Shown: one piece after another, positions 63,214 through 64,000 of the stretch | How positions within the stretch are numbered: position 1 is the first letter of the stretch | How the letters are laid out: each line of letters begins with the position of its first letter | Source: MPNP01 sp965215545 | Lineage (GTDB): Bacteria > Pseudomonadota > Alphaproteobacteria > Rhodobacterales > Rhodobacteraceae | DNA length: 64,000 bases | Reading direction: 5' to 3' | NCBI GenBank assembly: GCA_965215545.1 | Contig: OZ244066.1 | Span: 930,001-994,000 of the forward strand | Position numbers and translations under genes: made by a program | Notes under the pieces: generated by a model | What the model saw: the letters and a program-made list of their open reading frames with translations, nothing else | The model's database searches: none | What the model was told of the DNA's origin: nothing

Positions 63214-63762
63214 ATGATGCAGAGTGAGGACCGGCTGGGGAAACTCGGTCCGTTGCGCATCATCCTTGATCGCCTCTATCTCTATGCGGGTTATACCGCT
63301 GCGATCTGCCTGGTTGTCATCCTGATACTGATTGTCCTGCAGATGCTGGCCCGCTGGACCGGCGAGATGCTGCCGGGAACAGCGGACTATGCCGGGTATT
63401 TCATGGCGGCCTCGTCATTCTTCGCCTTTGCCTATGCACTGAACAACGGTGCCCACATCCGGGTCAGTCTGCTGTTGCGGGCCCTGGGCGGTTATCGGCG
63501 CTTGTGCGAGATCTGGTGTTTTGTCATCGCCTCCATCCTCAGTGCCTACTGGTCATTCCATGCCATCAAGACGACCCAGCTGTCGTACCTGCTGGGCGAC
63601 AAGTCCCAGGGACTGGACGCAACACCCCTGTGGATTCCCCAGATGGCCATGGCGATCGGGTCCGTGATCCTGACGATTGCCCTGATCGACAATCTCCTCC
63701 GCGTTCTGTTCGTGGGGGATCATTACGCCGTGGCCCGGACCGTTGATGAAGACAGGAGCTAG
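63214..63762 (+). CDS. TRAP transporter small permease DctQ
   Basis: A 182-residue four-span membrane protein: spans around YAGYTAAICLVVILILIVLQMLA, YAGYFMAASSFFAFAYAL, WCFVIASILSAYWSFHAI and PQMAMAIGSVILTIALIDNLL. The NNGAHIRVSLLLRAL segment is typical of DctQ. It overlaps no gene but ends 3 nt before the DctM start. Confidence 0.9.
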   Translation: MMQSEDRLGKLGPLRIILDRLYLYAGYTAAICLVVILILIVLQMLARWTGEMLPGTADYAGYFMAASSFFAFAYALNNGAHIRVSLLLRALGGYRRLCEIWCFVIASILSAYWSFHAIKTTQLSYLLGDKSQGLDATPLWIPQMAMAIGSVILTIALIDNLLRVLFVGDHYAVARTVDEDRS

Positions 63763-63765
63763 TCG

Positions 63766-64000
63766 GTGGAAGAACTCAATCTCACCCTGATCTTTCTCTT
63801 TGTCCTGTTTCTGTTGCTGGGAACGGGAGTCTGGGTCGGTCTGGCCCTGTTTGGTGTTGCCTATGTCGGCCTGGAACTCTTCACCTCGCGCCCGGCCGGC
63901 GATGCCATGCTCACAACGATCTGGTCGGCATCAAGCAGCTGGACCCTCACGGCCCTGCCTCTCTTCATCTGGATGGGTGAAATCCTCTACCGGACCCGAC
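63766..64000 (+). CDS. TRAP transporter large permease DctM (cut by window edge)
   Basis: A GTG-started frame open to the window end: LTLIFLFVLFLLLGTGVWVGLALFGVAYVG followed by SSSWTLTALPLFIWMGEILYRT, the usual DctM N-terminus. GGAG lies 7 nt before the GTG. Only about 78 residues of an expected ~430 are in the window. Confidence 0.88.
   Translation, partial: MEELNLTLIFLFVLFLLLGTGVWVGLALFGVAYVGLELFTSRPAGDAMLTTIWSASSSWTLTALPLFIWMGEILYRTR

Overview
The window is GC-rich DNA of an alphaproteobacterium, roughly 60-65% GC by eye. The taxonomic call rests on a DUF2794 gene, a TIGR01459-type HAD gene, an HspQ gene, a YbbN/Trm112 pair, a porin of the alphaproteobacterial Porin_4 type and a dapC-ftsK overlap. 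I cannot name the genus.

Layout. 1-12.7 kb is mostly housekeeping: an M24 peptidase (cut by the window edge), dapC-ftsK, a response regulator overlapping exonuclease III, a YbbN-like thioredoxin, Trm112, a UbiH-like hydroxylase and an amidase. 13.2-17.1 kb is a lower-GC island: a PIN-like nuclease and an OLD/DUF3696-type ATPase on the minus strand diverge, across 94 bp, from a three-gene bacterial ubiquitin-like operon (Ubl of the multiubiquitin family, E1-like DUF6791-ThiF, DUF6527). 17.2-22.6 kb holds two orphan response regulators, a tightly overlapping HAD / class II aldolase / FGGY kinase operon, and hspQ. 23-25.7 kb holds a tyrosine recombinase and an AAA-ATPase/PD-(D/E)XK gene.

27.5-34.3 kb is a large inverted duplication. 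Two near-identical arms (2275 bp and 2374 bp) each carry a porin and the first part of a GT25-type glycosyltransferase. The left porin has lost its start codon and promoter; the right one is intact and has an extra 99-bp tandem duplication. Between the arms is a polycistron in which each of two glycosyltransferase genes is followed by a paralogous ~65-residue protein, with 4-nt overlaps.

35-49.5 kb is a catabolic cluster: an amidohydrolase, a CUT1-type ABC importer, a LacI regulator, an SRPBCC protein, three intact SnoaL-like two-domain proteins and a fourth split into two remnants. Between those remnants lie a Clp-fold SDH-type protease with a 66-residue partner, a transposase remnant and a complete IS630 element that needs a -1 frameshift. 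49.5-58.1 kb carries DUF2794, asd, a small secreted Cys protein, tRNA-Ala(GGC), a polar amino-acid ABC importer, tRNA-Pro(CGG) and leuB. 58.1-64 kb is a second catabolic cluster: an Asp/Glu-racemase-like gene diverging from a ThDP enzyme, a DadA-like oxidase and a TRAP transporter (DctP, DctQ, truncated DctM).

The most interesting parts are the compact Ubl operon facing an ATPase-PIN pair (a likely defence locus, with no separate E2 gene and a Ubl lacking a terminal Gly-Gly), and the porin/glycosyltransferase inverted repeat, which could switch surface structures by recombination. A recurrent design feature is a strong hairpin directly after each of the three solute-binding-protein genes and before its permease gene. 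The window also has several long stretches without recognisable genes.
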